Assembly (NCBI GenBank): GCA_965228445.1
Contig: OZ245813.1
Span: 2,604,001 to 2,668,000 of the forward strand
Direction of reading: 5' to 3'
DNA from: Thalassobaculum sp965228445
Lineage (GTDB): Bacteria; Pseudomonadota; Alphaproteobacteria; Thalassobaculales; Thalassobaculaceae
DNA length: 64,000 nt
The notes below the pieces were generated by a model that saw nothing but the letters and a program-made list of their open reading frames with translations, was not told where the DNA came from and made no database searches. Numbering within the stretch: position 1 is the stretch's first letter; each line of letters begins with the position of its first letter. This document shows positions 45,434 to 54,581 of the stretch, piece by piece. A program made the translations under genes and the position numbers.

Positions 45434-46375
45434 ATGTCACTAGATCAAATGTTTTTCCCTTATGCACAGCAAAGAAATTGCGACATCCGCAACGCGGGGA
45501 GGAGATTCGTACATTATACGAACGCCGAAGCAGCCATCAGTATAATCCGCAACCGCGAGGTTTGGATGAGGAAGTCGTCAGTCATGAACGACTTTATGGA
45601 GGTTGAACATGGTACGAAGTGCTTTTCCCATGTTCTAAATGGCGACAGCGGTGTGCGCTTCAAAATAGTAGTCGACAAAATTTTTCCAAATCTTTCAGAT
45701 GAATTATTATACCACTTTAACAAATGGCTTCCCCATTTTCGACAGGAAAGCTATCTCACGAGCATGTCCGAACATGAGGACCAGGAGGACGAACTAGGTC
45801 GACTGTCTATGTGGCGTGCGTACGGTAATACTGCTGGCATTGCACTAGTTCTAAATCCATCAGTCTTTCTTACCCCGTCAGATGCATTAAAGGCGTACAC
45901 AAGTCCCGTCGCCTACCTTACGCCAGAACATTTTAAAATTCAGTTTGATCACATCACAGATCTTATAGAAAATTCAGCTAAAATAGTTCAACAATATGGC
46001 AGACAGAAAACTTTTGAACACTTGTTCGAGATGTTTAGGTTTGGCCTTCTTTGCACTAAACATCCCGGATTTTCTGAGGAGAGAGAATGGCGCATAATAT
46101 ATACTCCACGACTTCAGAAATCCGATCGCCTGACAAAGGATATTGTCACAATACAGGGCACCCCACAGGCAATATATAAAATACCACTTAAAGATATTCC
46201 TGAAGAAAACTTGAACGGCGCGTCAGTGCCTAAACTTATAGACCGCGTGATTATTGGGCCAACACGCCACCCTCTCGAAATTCGAGATGTGATTGTGGAA
46301 GCTCTTGAGGAGGCTGGCTTGAAAGATGCCGCTTCAAAGGTTTGTGTTTCGTCGATTCCACTCCGAAGCAACTAA
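45434..46375 (+). CDS. DUF2971 family protein
   Basis: This 313-residue protein has the DUF2971 pattern: FVHYTNAEAAISIIRNREVWM at the start, SSVMNDFMEVEHG, then YLTSMSEHEDQEDELGRLSMW and RAYGNTAGIALVLN, and later FGLLCTKHPGFSEEREWRII. This family is of unknown biochemistry but frequent in defence islands. The layout (N-terminal Tyr/Thr, SMW, EERE) recalls ADP-ribosyltransferase-like folds, which is inference. The gene is more AT-rich than its neighbours. Start at the ATG at 45434 after GAGAACGAG. Confidence 0.75.
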   Translation: MSLDQMFFPYAQQRNCDIRNAGRRFVHYTNAEAAISIIRNREVWMRKSSVMNDFMEVEHGTKCFSHVLNGDSGVRFKIVVDKIFPNLSDELLYHFNKWLPHFRQESYLTSMSEHEDQEDELGRLSMWRAYGNTAGIALVLNPSVFLTPSDALKAYTSPVAYLTPEHFKIQFDHITDLIENSAKIVQQYGRQKTFEHLFEMFRFGLLCTKHPGFSEEREWRIIYTPRLQKSDRLTKDIVTIQGTPQAIYKIPLKDIPEENLNGASVPKLIDRVIIGPTRHPLEIRDVIVEALEEAGLKDAASKVCVSSIPLRSN

Positions 46376-46506
46376 TGCCTGCTGCCCTCTTCTGCACTTT
46401 GAGAACTGCGGAGATCCGCGCACGCAAACCTCGCGCTCGGGAATACGCTGGTATCCGCAATTGGTAGATCAATACGAGGCTACTCCGTGAAGCGCTTGCC
46501 TCCGAG

Positions 46507-47433
46507 CTATCCACTAGTGAACCTCTCAAATCGCTCCGCAAGCCGATCGCGGTCCGGGTAGTCCCGATCACGCTTCGGGAACTTAATTAGCTGTCCCGCA
46601 AAGGCTTTGACCCCGAACTCGAACATAGGGCCATCGTTCATGCTGAGCAGGGCGTCACTGACATGGATCCGAAAATCAGGATCGATGCCAATGAGGTTCG
46701 CGTCGAATGCGGCATGATGGATCTTTGAGAGCGGAAGGCCATTCGGCACGATCGGTTGGCCCAGGTCTTCGTCCTTGTCCGCAATAATATGAGCGGCGTC
46801 GAGCAATCGTGGCTCGGGAAGGCCCGAGATGGCGCATCGGTTGCCGTAAGCAGTAAGAACTGCCTCGCGGAACGTAGCTTGATGCAGACGTTGGCGGACC
46901 AGGCGGAGGCCATATCTGCGCTCAGGCGCATCCGGTAATGCCCATTCTTTGGCTGCGGCCGCAGGCGCCCCGAAGGCCAATTGGACCTTCAGGTCTCCAG
47001 CTGACCAGTCGGCTACGTAGGTCGGCCAGATGAGCGTGTAGCGCTGCGGAGCTACTCCTAGGAAATATAGTATTGGGATCTGGGCCTCATGGGCTTCACG
47101 GAGCCAGCGATTGTCCGGCGCGCTCGGGTCTGTGCCCATGAACGCGTAATCTACGAGTTCGTCGCCTCGCTCGATCTGAGTATGAACCGTCCGTTGGTCG
47201 TCATACCAAACCCTAGCGCCGGAGCGTGGAAAAACCGTCCTCACGCTGAGCAGATATTGCATGGCGGCCGGTTTGAAGATGCCGCGCTGCGGGTTGATCA
47301 GTGGGATCCGGTGGCCATCAACCTCGACACCATCTCGCAGATCACTCCCGGTAATCACGCCCCCCGAAGCTCGCCGTTTCAGGTGTTCCACCGCAGCTAA
47401 CCGGATCAGGGAGTCGGCTGACTTTTCAGTCAT
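46507..47433 (-). CDS. HNH endonuclease with modified-base-reader-like N-terminus
   Basis: This 308-residue protein has a C-terminal HNH domain: YGNRCAISGLPEPRLLDAAH, then NGLPLSKIHHAAFDANLIGI. The N-terminal part (PLINPQRGIFKPAAMQYLLS, later PILYFLGVAPQRYTLIWP) matches a domain common in HNH proteins related to modification-dependent restriction. It probably cuts DNA carrying modified bases, but no test of modification dependence is possible here. The next gene upstream, on the same strand, is a second HNH protein with the same LDAAHI core. Confidence 0.75.
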   Translation of the reverse strand: MTEKSADSLIRLAAVEHLKRRASGGVITGSDLRDGVEVDGHRIPLINPQRGIFKPAAMQYLLSVRTVFPRSGARVWYDDQRTVHTQIERGDELVDYAFMGTDPSAPDNRWLREAHEAQIPILYFLGVAPQRYTLIWPTYVADWSAGDLKVQLAFGAPAAAAKEWALPDAPERRYGLRLVRQRLHQATFREAVLTAYGNRCAISGLPEPRLLDAAHIIADKDEDLGQPIVPNGLPLSKIHHAAFDANLIGIDPDFRIHVSDALLSMNDGPMFEFGVKAFAGQLIKFPKRDRDYPDRDRLAERFERFTSG

Positions 47434-47475
47434 CCCACGACCTCCAGCGCCTCGAACTCGCTATGGTCAGACCGG

Positions 47476-48408
47476 TCATCCGAGATACCTGCTCTCGCGA
47501 TGCCATTTGAGCGCTTCGGGCGACGGGATGGCATCCCCGCGCCTTGGTGATCGGACGGTCGTACCATGAAGCTCATAGTAGTGCCGACCGTTGTCGAAGT
47601 CTGCTTTCAAACGGCCACTCACCTCGAAACGGTTGTCAGGCCCGACCGTGACGTATCCTAGGTCGAACAGTCGGTGAATGTCTGTTCGCAGCAGCAACCC
47701 GTTCGACAACGCATGCTCGCCGCCCGCTTCGAAGGCTTTGATGTGAGCGGCATCAAGAATTGGCAGCGTCTTCTCTCCTGACACAGCGCACCGTCGATCG
47801 TAGCTGTCTGTAATCGCAAGCCTGAACGCACCCTGGCCCAGTCTCGGCTTGATCAAGGTCGGGGCACCATACCTAGTGTCAGCCCCCTGGGTTATTGTCT
47901 CCGCGCCGGGCAACACCAGACGCCGCTCCGACACTGCTTCCCAGATATACTTCCCATCGGCCTCATCGGTGCTGAAGCCCTTGCCCTGGACGATATTGGG
48001 TGCCCAGCTTTGGGGAACCGGCGCCCAGAGTTCACGCGGCCAGAAGAACGGCTGCGTGAGTATGCGACATCCGACAGGAGGATCCCGGCGCGGGTCCAGG
48101 ATTGCGGGGTCTTTTCTATACTTGGCGATCCTCGCTCGCATCTCCGCCAAGGTCCCGGTGCCATTCTTCTCTCCGAAGGCCTCCCAGGCCAGTGACATCG
48201 GGACAATCGAGGAGTGGCTGAAGACGCCTCCGCCCACGATGAAATTGTCGGGCGCATGAAGCTTGAAGAGGAAGAGCTCTCCTGGTTGCAGAGCCCGAAA
48301 CTGCGTGCTGCCACTTGGCTGCCAAAAGTTCACCTCATCGTGCGGATCCGATGCTCCGAGCTTCTCGAACCACGTCCGATCCGTCACTCCAACGAACAGC
48401 CTAACCAT
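47476..48408 (-). CDS. HNH endonuclease with PUA/EVE-like N-terminal domain
   Basis: This 310-residue protein has an N-terminal domain (LFVGVTDRTWFEKLGASDPH, FWQPSGSTQFRALQPGELFLF and KLHAPDNFIVGGGVF) that looks like a PUA-superfamily fold of the EVE/ASCH kind, which reads modified bases. The C-terminus is HNH: YDRRCAVSGEKTLPILDAAH, then SNGLLLRTDIHRLFDLGYV. This pairing is typical of modification-dependent nucleases. The ATG at 48408 with GGGAAG upstream is preferred over a GTG three codons earlier. It is followed 42 bases later by the other HNH gene. Confidence 0.75.
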   Translation of the reverse strand: MVRLFVGVTDRTWFEKLGASDPHDEVNFWQPSGSTQFRALQPGELFLFKLHAPDNFIVGGGVFSHSSIVPMSLAWEAFGEKNGTGTLAEMRARIAKYRKDPAILDPRRDPPVGCRILTQPFFWPRELWAPVPQSWAPNIVQGKGFSTDEADGKYIWEAVSERRLVLPGAETITQGADTRYGAPTLIKPRLGQGAFRLAITDSYDRRCAVSGEKTLPILDAAHIKAFEAGGEHALSNGLLLRTDIHRLFDLGYVTVGPDNRFEVSGRLKADFDNGRHYYELHGTTVRSPRRGDAIPSPEALKWHRESRYLG

Positions 48409-48509
48409 TGCGGTCACTTCCCAGTGCTACGACCGAAATTCTGGGCCAAAAGTCACTACGCAGAATGATGGTGACAACGGCGTCCCAACGCCTCGCGGAT
48501 GCTGGCGCG

Positions 48510-49391
48510 CTACTCAAGGTCGGTTCCAAGCTTGCTTCGGCGACGCTCCAACCCGTCGCTGAAGGCTGCCGCCAAAATCCCGGTCGGCATCGCGATGAGA
48601 CCGATGCCGATGATCGCTGTCACGCCACCGAAGACGCGCCCAAGGGCTGTCTCCGGAATCACGTCCCCGTACCCCACGGTCGTGAGCGTCGCTATCGACC
48701 ACCACATGGCGCGCGGAATGCTTCCGAACGCCTCTGGCTGCGCATCGCCCTCGACCAGGTAAAGGAACGTCGATGAGATCAGCAGCAAGACCAGGGCACA
48801 CACCAGACTGGCGACGAGCTCATATCGGCGTGACCGCACAGCTTCCACGATCTCGGCAGCTGCACTGCTATATCGCCCAAGCTTTGCCAGGCGGAGGATC
48901 CTCAGGAGCCGCAGCAATCTGAATAGGAATGCTTCACTGCCTACCGAGGCCAGTAGCAGCGGGGAGATCGCGAGCAGGTCAAGAAGTGCCGCAGGTGACA
49001 TCGCAAATCGAATACGTCCCCTCAGCCCTTCTCCGTAGCGCGGATCCTCTGCACTCGACCAAAGCCGAGCCACGTACTCAACCACGAATGCGCCGGTCAG
49101 CACGTACTCAGCTATTGAAAACATCCGCGCATATTGGTCGAGGAGCGTGGGTTCGCTTTCCAAAACGGCAAGTGCAATCGAGATCACAATCAGCACTGAA
49201 ACGCCGCGGTTCACAGGAGACAGTCCACGCCCGCTCCACGCCGCCGGTGAAAGCAAGATGTATGTGCGGCGTCGCAACGAACCCATTGGTGCTTCCCCGC
49301 CCAATTCCAATCGCCACCGATCGGTGGGATCGGCTCCGAACAGTGCCTGATAGGAGACGACACCGGTGATCAGGTCACCCTGGGTCTCCAT
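48510..49391 (-). CDS. Voltage-gated-type potassium channel
   Basis: This 293-residue membrane protein has an S1-S4-like region with VVEYVARLWSSAEDPRYG and an Arg-rich S4 candidate (FLFRLLRLLRILRLAKLGRY). A pore helix then carries the selectivity filter in WSIATLTTVGYGDVIPET, followed by S6 (GGVTAIIGIGLIAMPTGILA). It should form a tetrameric K+ channel in the inner membrane. It is divergent from the hxs operon, with 66 bases between starts, so the two may share a promoter region. A link to that operon is unproven. Confidence 0.88.
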   Translation of the reverse strand: METQGDLITGVVSYQALFGADPTDRWRLELGGEAPMGSLRRRTYILLSPAAWSGRGLSPVNRGVSVLIVISIALAVLESEPTLLDQYARMFSIAEYVLTGAFVVEYVARLWSSAEDPRYGEGLRGRIRFAMSPAALLDLLAISPLLLASVGSEAFLFRLLRLLRILRLAKLGRYSSAAAEIVEAVRSRRYELVASLVCALVLLLISSTFLYLVEGDAQPEAFGSIPRAMWWSIATLTTVGYGDVIPETALGRVFGGVTAIIGIGLIAMPTGILAAAFSDGLERRRSKLGTDLE

Positions 49392-49457
49392 CTATCACTG
49401 TTATAGGCTATAGTTGATTTTTCACGCTATAAATCAGCCCAGGCACGATCAGATCGA

Positions 49458-49718
49458 ATGTCAACGAAATCGCAGCCTATTCAGCAATGGTGCAGCTTTG
49501 ATGTCCCGGCGGAGCTTGAGGACTTCACCGCGGCCGCCATCATCGCGTTTCAGCGCTACTACCCTGAGAGCAAGATCTCCGTAGAGGAATCACTGATCAC
49601 GATCACCAATCCACCTTCAGCGAGCCACCGCGAGTTCATGCATCTGCTCTACCGTGAGAAGACCTATCAGGAGACCCTGGAACTGCGGCGGATCCTGTAC
49701 GCACGGCTGGGACAATGA
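49458..49718 (+). CDS. hxsD: His-Xaa-Ser system protein HxsD
   Basis: This 86-residue protein opens the operon. The C-terminal FMHLLYREKTYQETLELRR segment and following ILYARL match the short HxsD family, which accompanies paired radical SAM maturases. It may act as a peptide-binding partner that presents the substrate, an idea drawn from other radical SAM peptide systems. Its stop overlaps the hxsB start by 4 bases. The start is the ATG at 49458, 66 bases from the divergent channel gene. Confidence 0.8.
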   Translation: MSTKSQPIQQWCSFDVPAELEDFTAAAIIAFQRYYPESKISVEESLITITNPPSASHREFMHLLYREKTYQETLELRRILYARLGQ

Positions 49719-51142
49719 GCCTACTTCCGTTCAGGTTCGAGGGTCTCGGAAACGATCTTCTCTTCTCGAATGAAGCAGGCGATTTCTTCTTCTCCAACGA
49801 GCCAACGTTGGACCGGATGGCGCTCGGACAGCCGACCTTGGGAGATCTCACTTTCCTGAAGGCCCGAGGTTTCGCCTACGATCATATCGATGATTTCTAC
49901 GTCGGGAGCTTCGTCGACCGGCTCGCGCTACGGAAGGCCATCCCATCAGCAACAAGCTACCTGATCGTTGTACCGACACTCAGGTGCGATCACGCCTGTA
50001 GCTATTGCCAAGTGTCGCGTGCTCCCGTTGGAGCTCGCGGTTTCGACTGGTCCGAGGAGACGTTCGAACGATTCCTGAAGTTCCTCGACACCCTTCCGGC
50101 CGAACACATCCAGATCGAGTTTCAAGGCGGCGAACCTACCCTCAGGCTTGATCTGATCGAGCGTGTTGTTGTGGCCTGCGAGGCCCGCTTCGAGAGATGC
50201 AGATTCATCGTCTGCACCCACCTCCGAACGGTTGACCCGAAGCTGATCGAGCTAATGGAGAGACACGAGATCGGTATCAGCACTTCGATCGATGGTCCCG
50301 ATGACATTCATACGCAGAACCGGACCGGCGATCTCGTCGTGACCCGGCAGGTCATCGACAATGCTACGTCTATCATCGAACGTTTCGGGTCGGAGAGGCT
50401 CTCTGCTCTGCCCACCATCACGAGAGAAGACTACGGCCGCATCGCCGAAATCGTCGATCGATACGTCGATCTAGGACTCACCTCGATCTATCTGCGTCCC
50501 GTGAACTACCAGGGGTTCGCTAGAAAGCGGCACCCAGACTCAGTCACGAATGACGATGAGTGGTTCTCCGCATATCGCGCCGCCCTTCAGCACATCTTCG
50601 CTCACAATCGGCGGAGTGAACGGAAGATCACCGAATTCACGCTCGAGCTCGCCCTTCGACGGATACTCCGCCCAGGAGAGAACGGGCACGTCGACCTTCG
50701 CAGCCCAAACCCGCCAGCCCGAGACTATCTGGTGATCGACTATGACGGTCGGCTCTACCCCTCTGACGAAGCGCGCATGGTGACCCGTGTCGGCGTAATT
50801 GATCTGGCCATCGGCGATTTGGCCACAGGCCTCGACCAGCAGAAGGTCGACTGGCTCGCGTGGAACCAGATGAATGATGTGCATGAGACCTGCCAGCACT
50901 GCGCGTTCCAGCCCTACTGCGGGATCGACGTGATCGATGACATCGCTCGATACGGACGTATCGACGGAATTAAGGAAGACACCCGGTTCTGCCGTTCCAA
51001 TAAGAGCATGTTCCGCATGGTCTTCTCGATGCTCCGCGATCCGGATCCGTGCGTGCAGTTCAACCTAAAGGGCCACCTGTTGGGATCCTTCGACCAAACT
51101 CCGTTCTTTGCACCGTCAGTCTATGATCCGACTGAATCTTGA
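49715..51142 (+). CDS. hxsB: His-Xaa-Ser system radical SAM maturase HxsB
   Basis: This 475-residue radical SAM enzyme has the 4Fe-4S-binding CxxxCxxC at C91, C95 and C98 (LRCDHACSYCQ), the GGEP-like motif in QIEFQGGEPTLR, and a C-terminal Cys-rich region (CQHCAFQPYCGIDVIDDI, later TRFC) like SPASM/twitch domains that bind auxiliary clusters. It would modify HxsA, the predicted substrate. It overlaps hxsD by 4 bases and hxsC by 20. Gene order D-B-C-A is that of the named His-Xaa-Ser system. Confidence 0.88.
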   Translation: MSLLPFRFEGLGNDLLFSNEAGDFFFSNEPTLDRMALGQPTLGDLTFLKARGFAYDHIDDFYVGSFVDRLALRKAIPSATSYLIVVPTLRCDHACSYCQVSRAPVGARGFDWSEETFERFLKFLDTLPAEHIQIEFQGGEPTLRLDLIERVVVACEARFERCRFIVCTHLRTVDPKLIELMERHEIGISTSIDGPDDIHTQNRTGDLVVTRQVIDNATSIIERFGSERLSALPTITREDYGRIAEIVDRYVDLGLTSIYLRPVNYQGFARKRHPDSVTNDDEWFSAYRAALQHIFAHNRRSERKITEFTLELALRRILRPGENGHVDLRSPNPPARDYLVIDYDGRLYPSDEARMVTRVGVIDLAIGDLATGLDQQKVDWLAWNQMNDVHETCQHCAFQPYCGIDVIDDIARYGRIDGIKEDTRFCRSNKSMFRMVFSMLRDPDPCVQFNLKGHLLGSFDQTPFFAPSVYDPTES

Positions 51143-52214
51143 GCTTACCGAGGTCGAGATGGACGGAGCGCCGATAGCGCTCCGTCTACGAATGGACCAG
51201 GCAGAAGCCGCCGCTGAGTCTGCCTCGGACGCGACGTATCAGATCATCGGCGACGAAGCGGTCGTGCATGGGGCATTTGGGAGGTTTCGGTTTCGCATTG
51301 CGGATGACCGCGATTTCGTCGGCGACGTGCTACTTGTCTTTCCAGAGGAGAGGCGGGCAACCCGGCTGATTCGGGCAAAAGCCAACAGCAATACCATCCT
51401 GCTTACCGAGGAATGCGATCAGATCTGCCTGATGTGCTCCCAGCCTCCGCGCAATCGTCGTTACGCCTTCTTCGACCTCTACTCCGACGCTTGCAAGCTA
51501 GCCCCGCTGGGAGCGGTTGTCGGCATCTCTGGTGGCGAGCCAACACTGCTCAAGGGACCGTTGTTCGAGATGCTTCAAGCCGTTGTTCGAGAACGGCCCG
51601 ACCTGCATTTCCACATCCTGACCAATGCTCAGCACTTCGAACCTGCCGACCAAGAAGCGCTCGAGGTCCTCCGAGATCATGTGCTTTGGGGAATTCCTCT
51701 GTATGCCTCTGACCCGCTCACCCATGACCGGATTGTCGGGAAACCCGCCGCCTATGAGCAATTGCTTAGCAGCCTACAGGTGCTGCGGCGCGCTGGAGCG
51801 GCGGTAGAACTTCGGACAGTGGTACTCGCTCAGAACATCGACCAACTGCCTTCACTCGCCGAGTTCGTGGCAACGCACCTTAGGTGGATCGGGTACTGGG
51901 CGATTATGCAGGTGGAGCACTTTGGGTACGCCCGTCTGAACTGGGATGCCGTCTTTGTTGACACCTCTCTTCAGACAGCCCAGTTGAGCACGTGTTTGGA
52001 TATCTGTCGTGCTCGAGCCGTCGAAGTAGCGCTCTTCAATTTTCCGCTCTGCACGTTGCCGAAGCCCTATCGGCACCTGGCTCATGCCTCGATCTCGGAT
52101 TGGAAGCAGAAATATCTCAAAGTATGCGACAGCTGCTCAGCACGCGATGCTTGTGGTGGCTTCTTCGAGTGGTATCCTGACACTCAGGGGTTTGTGGGGA
52201 TAAAGCCGATATGA
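51123..52214 (+). CDS. hxsC: His-Xaa-Ser system radical SAM maturase HxsC
   Basis: This 363-residue second radical SAM enzyme of the pair has the CxxxCxxC at C98, C102 and C105 (EECDQICLMCSQPP), VGISGGEPTLL as the GGE motif, and a C-terminal VCDSCSARDACGGFFEWYP Cys cluster. I use the ATG at 51123; an upstream TTG would add five residues. The start overlaps hxsB. The stop overlaps hxsA by 4 bases, so all four genes are translationally coupled. Two radical SAM enzymes acting on one repeat peptide is the hallmark of this system. Confidence 0.88.
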   Translation: MIRLNLELTEVEMDGAPIALRLRMDQAEAAAESASDATYQIIGDEAVVHGAFGRFRFRIADDRDFVGDVLLVFPEERRATRLIRAKANSNTILLTEECDQICLMCSQPPRNRRYAFFDLYSDACKLAPLGAVVGISGGEPTLLKGPLFEMLQAVVRERPDLHFHILTNAQHFEPADQEALEVLRDHVLWGIPLYASDPLTHDRIVGKPAAYEQLLSSLQVLRRAGAAVELRTVVLAQNIDQLPSLAEFVATHLRWIGYWAIMQVEHFGYARLNWDAVFVDTSLQTAQLSTCLDICRARAVEVALFNFPLCTLPKPYRHLAHASISDWKQKYLKVCDSCSARDACGGFFEWYPDTQGFVGIKPI

Positions 52215-52774
52215 AGACGACTAGCTTCGTCATCCAATCGCTTGCGAGCGCCGGGTTCCAAGATCCGGCGACTGTAGAGGCTTTGGACCCTGTCCCTTCA
52301 CTGGAACCCGATGTCGCAACAATCGATCGGATTTTTAAGCAGGATCGCTGGTTCACGCTCGCGGGACATAGGTCACACAGTAGTCACCGGTCGCACGGCA
52401 GCCATAGATCCGGATCGAGTGGGATGCCGCGGACGTCTCCTGCGCCAACGTACACTCCTCCAGCAGCACCCAAGGTCGCGCCGTCACCAAGCCGGAACAC
52501 CGACAGCACTCCTCCTTCTTCCGTACTGCCTTCGAGCCCCAAGATCTCCTCGGATCTCAAGAAAATCCGTGGAAACTCAGAGGCATTCAAGTTGCTCGTC
52601 ATGAAGGTCCAACTCGCCCTCTATGGGCTCGGCTTCTATAACGGCGCGATTGACGGCATTCCTGGACCAAACACCATGTCGGGCATCGTGCGATATCAGC
52701 AAAGCAAAGGCCTTCCTGTAACTGGCACGATAGATAACGCATTGCTGGACGCCCTCAATGTCAGCCTCGACTAA
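52211..52774 (+). CDS. hxsA: His-Xaa-Ser repeat protein HxsA, predicted modified substrate
   Basis: This 187-residue protein carries five consecutive His-Xaa-Ser triplets at residues 53-67 (HRS HSS HRS HGS HRS), the feature that names the family. A Pro/Ser-rich linker follows (about 73-110), then a C-terminal peptidoglycan-binding-like domain (KVQLALYGLGFYNGAIDG, then SGIVRYQQSKGLPVTG) near 130-180. The HxS block is the predicted target of HxsB and HxsC. No classical signal peptide is seen, so how the wall-binding domain would reach the envelope is unclear. Confidence 0.88.
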   Translation: MKTTSFVIQSLASAGFQDPATVEALDPVPSLEPDVATIDRIFKQDRWFTLAGHRSHSSHRSHGSHRSGSSGMPRTSPAPTYTPPAAPKVAPSPSRNTDSTPPSSVLPSSPKISSDLKKIRGNSEAFKLLVMKVQLALYGLGFYNGAIDGIPGPNTMSGIVRYQQSKGLPVTGTIDNALLDALNVSLD

Positions 52775-53144
52775 GCTGTTCGTTGGATTCGGCTTCGTCG
52801 CGGCCTTCATGCTCGGAATGATCGCCCAACCTCTCGGCCGCCTCGGCCTTTCCGAATTGTATCAGGCGGAATACGCAGACCTGGCTTTCAAGTGCGACCA
52901 CGCAATGCGCGAGCACTTCATCGCCCGATCTAAGGCGGTTACGGCGCCGTCCAAGGAAGCGGCCGTCCTCTTGAGCCAAGCCGAGGTAGCCTTGATCGAT
53001 TGCCACGACTACGACCGTATGCGGAAATCGCTACTGCGATTGGGGCTCACTGAAACCGACCTTTCAGCGATGTCACTGATAGCGATCGAGGCTAAGGGCA
53101 AAGACATTCGAGAGATCGTCCGGACCCATGAGATTCGCTACTAG
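52758..53144 (+). CDS. Small membrane-anchored protein of the His-Xaa-Ser operon
   Basis: This 128-residue protein has one N-terminal hydrophobic helix (LFVGFGFVAAFMLGMIAQPL, residues 7-26), probably an uncleaved anchor, and a soluble part with two Cys (FKCDHAMREHF and LIDCHDYDRMRK). A small protein of this type accompanies some His-Xaa-Ser operons. It overlaps hxsA by 17 bases and the MauG-like gene by 17 bases. The paired CxxH-like residues might bind metal or haem, which is inference. Confidence 0.65.
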   Translation: MSASTKLFVGFGFVAAFMLGMIAQPLGRLGLSELYQAEYADLAFKCDHAMREHFIARSKAVTAPSKEAAVLLSQAEVALIDCHDYDRMRKSLLRLGLTETDLSAMSLIAIEAKGKDIREIVRTHEIRY

Positions 53145-54339
53145 CGCTTTTCTGGCTCTGACGCTTTGCGCAGGCATTGCCTGGGCCGACGTGTACGAGG
53201 AGGTCTTACGCGACGCTGCTCGAGAACATGGCGTCGATTCAAGGTTACCCGATGTCCCTCCTGTCCCGGCCGAAATCGTCGAGATTGGTCGGAGGTTGTT
53301 CGAGGACAAACGGCTCAGCCTGAATAGCGATATGGCCTGCAAGACATGTCATCTCGACCAGTTCGGGAGTGCCGACGGCCTGCCGAATGCAATCGGGGTC
53401 GGCGGCGTTGGTGAAGGACCTGAACGGGCTGAGAGCGACGGCCTAATAGTTCCCCGGAACACGCTACCTCTCTGGGGGCGCGGATCGATCGGCTTCGACG
53501 TACTGTTCTGGGATGGCAAAGTGGAGAAGCGCGACGGTCAATTAATCAGCCAGTTCGGTGAGCTCGCTCCCTCTGAAGACCCTCTAGTTGTGGCTGCGCA
53601 CTTACCGTTCGTCGAGATCCGAGAAATGGTGCTCGATACTGATGCCGTGATCGCACAATACGAGGCGGAGTCGGTTGAGGCAGCCAACGGGATCTATGGG
53701 ATCCTGACGGAACGCGTGATGGCAGACTCCTGGTACCGGGAAGCCCTACCGCAAGCCTTTTCGGTGTCTTCAGACCAGATCAGCTTCAGTCACGTGGCAG
53801 AGTCTGTCGCCGGGTTCATTCGAACCAAGTTCGCTCTGAGGCCAACGCGGTTCCACGAATTCCTTGAAAGACGAGAGACGCTTACCCACGACGAAATCCG
53901 AGGCGGACTGCTATTTTATGGTAAGGGGCGGTGCGCCAGTTGCCATAGCGGACCGCTTTTTTCGGACCTCGATTTCCATGTGATCCCGACTGTCCAAGCG
54001 GGGTTCGGGAAGAACGGCTTCGGGGTGGACTACGGGCGCTTCAATGTCACTCACAACCCGGAAGATCTCTATGCCTTCCGGACCCCGCCGCTGATCCAAG
54101 TGAGCCAAACCGCGCCGTATGGTCACTCCGGATCCTATACCACTCTCGAAGAGGTGGTTATCGCCCATTTTGATCCGCTCAGGTCAATCGATAGCCAAGC
54201 TATGTCGGGGCATGAGCGTGTGGAGTTCTATCGGCGGATTACAGCGGCCAAGCATACGTTGAGCAGTGCCAGCTGGTTGGATGACAAAGAGGTCTCTCAT
54301 GTCATCGCGTTTCTCCAAGCTTTAACCTTAAAAAAATAG
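53128..54339 (+). CDS. MauG-like dihaem cytochrome c peroxidase family protein
   Basis: This 403-residue exported protein has a signal peptide at 1-20 (MRFATSAFLALTLCAGIAWA). Two haem c sites are C71-C74-H75 (CKTCH) and C269-C272-H273 (CASCH). The overall organisation (GRRLFEDKRLSLN before the first site, TPPLIQVSQTAPYGHSGSYT later) is that of cytochrome c peroxidase/MauG proteins. MauG enzymes oxidise residues within a partner protein, so in this operon it may finish modification of HxsA in the periplasm. That step is inferred from gene order. Confidence 0.88.
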   Translation: MRFATSAFLALTLCAGIAWADVYEEVLRDAAREHGVDSRLPDVPPVPAEIVEIGRRLFEDKRLSLNSDMACKTCHLDQFGSADGLPNAIGVGGVGEGPERAESDGLIVPRNTLPLWGRGSIGFDVLFWDGKVEKRDGQLISQFGELAPSEDPLVVAAHLPFVEIREMVLDTDAVIAQYEAESVEAANGIYGILTERVMADSWYREALPQAFSVSSDQISFSHVAESVAGFIRTKFALRPTRFHEFLERRETLTHDEIRGGLLFYGKGRCASCHSGPLFSDLDFHVIPTVQAGFGKNGFGVDYGRFNVTHNPEDLYAFRTPPLIQVSQTAPYGHSGSYTTLEEVVIAHFDPLRSIDSQAMSGHERVEFYRRITAAKHTLSSASWLDDKEVSHVIAFLQALTLKK

Positions 54340-54500
54340 GACAATTACTGGACAAACTTTTCACATGACGCTTGATAACGTATCCAGTCCCATTTCCTGC
54401 TAACTTTCAGAGGGAAATATCTAACGATATCATCACTATCCGAGTCGGCCTTTCGCTCGCCATTTAAACTGGATCACCAATTCCAGATCGATAATCTTCC

Positions 54501-54532
54501 CCAAGGTACCGAAAAAAAAATTTCGGTCTTGG
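54501..54532. promoter_or_regulatory. Inverted repeat upstream of the Pycsar-like operon
   Basis: CCAAG (54501-54505) pairs with CTTGG (54528-54532), and inside it ACCGAAA (54508-54514) pairs with TTTCGGT (54521-54527), around an A6 loop. No U tract follows on the plus strand. It lies 50 bases before the first gene of the operon and could be an operator or attenuator. Confidence 0.4.
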
Positions 54533-54581
54533 CCTAACGTGCCGTCATCGGTACACTTTTTGATAGCTCTTCTTTGCCATT

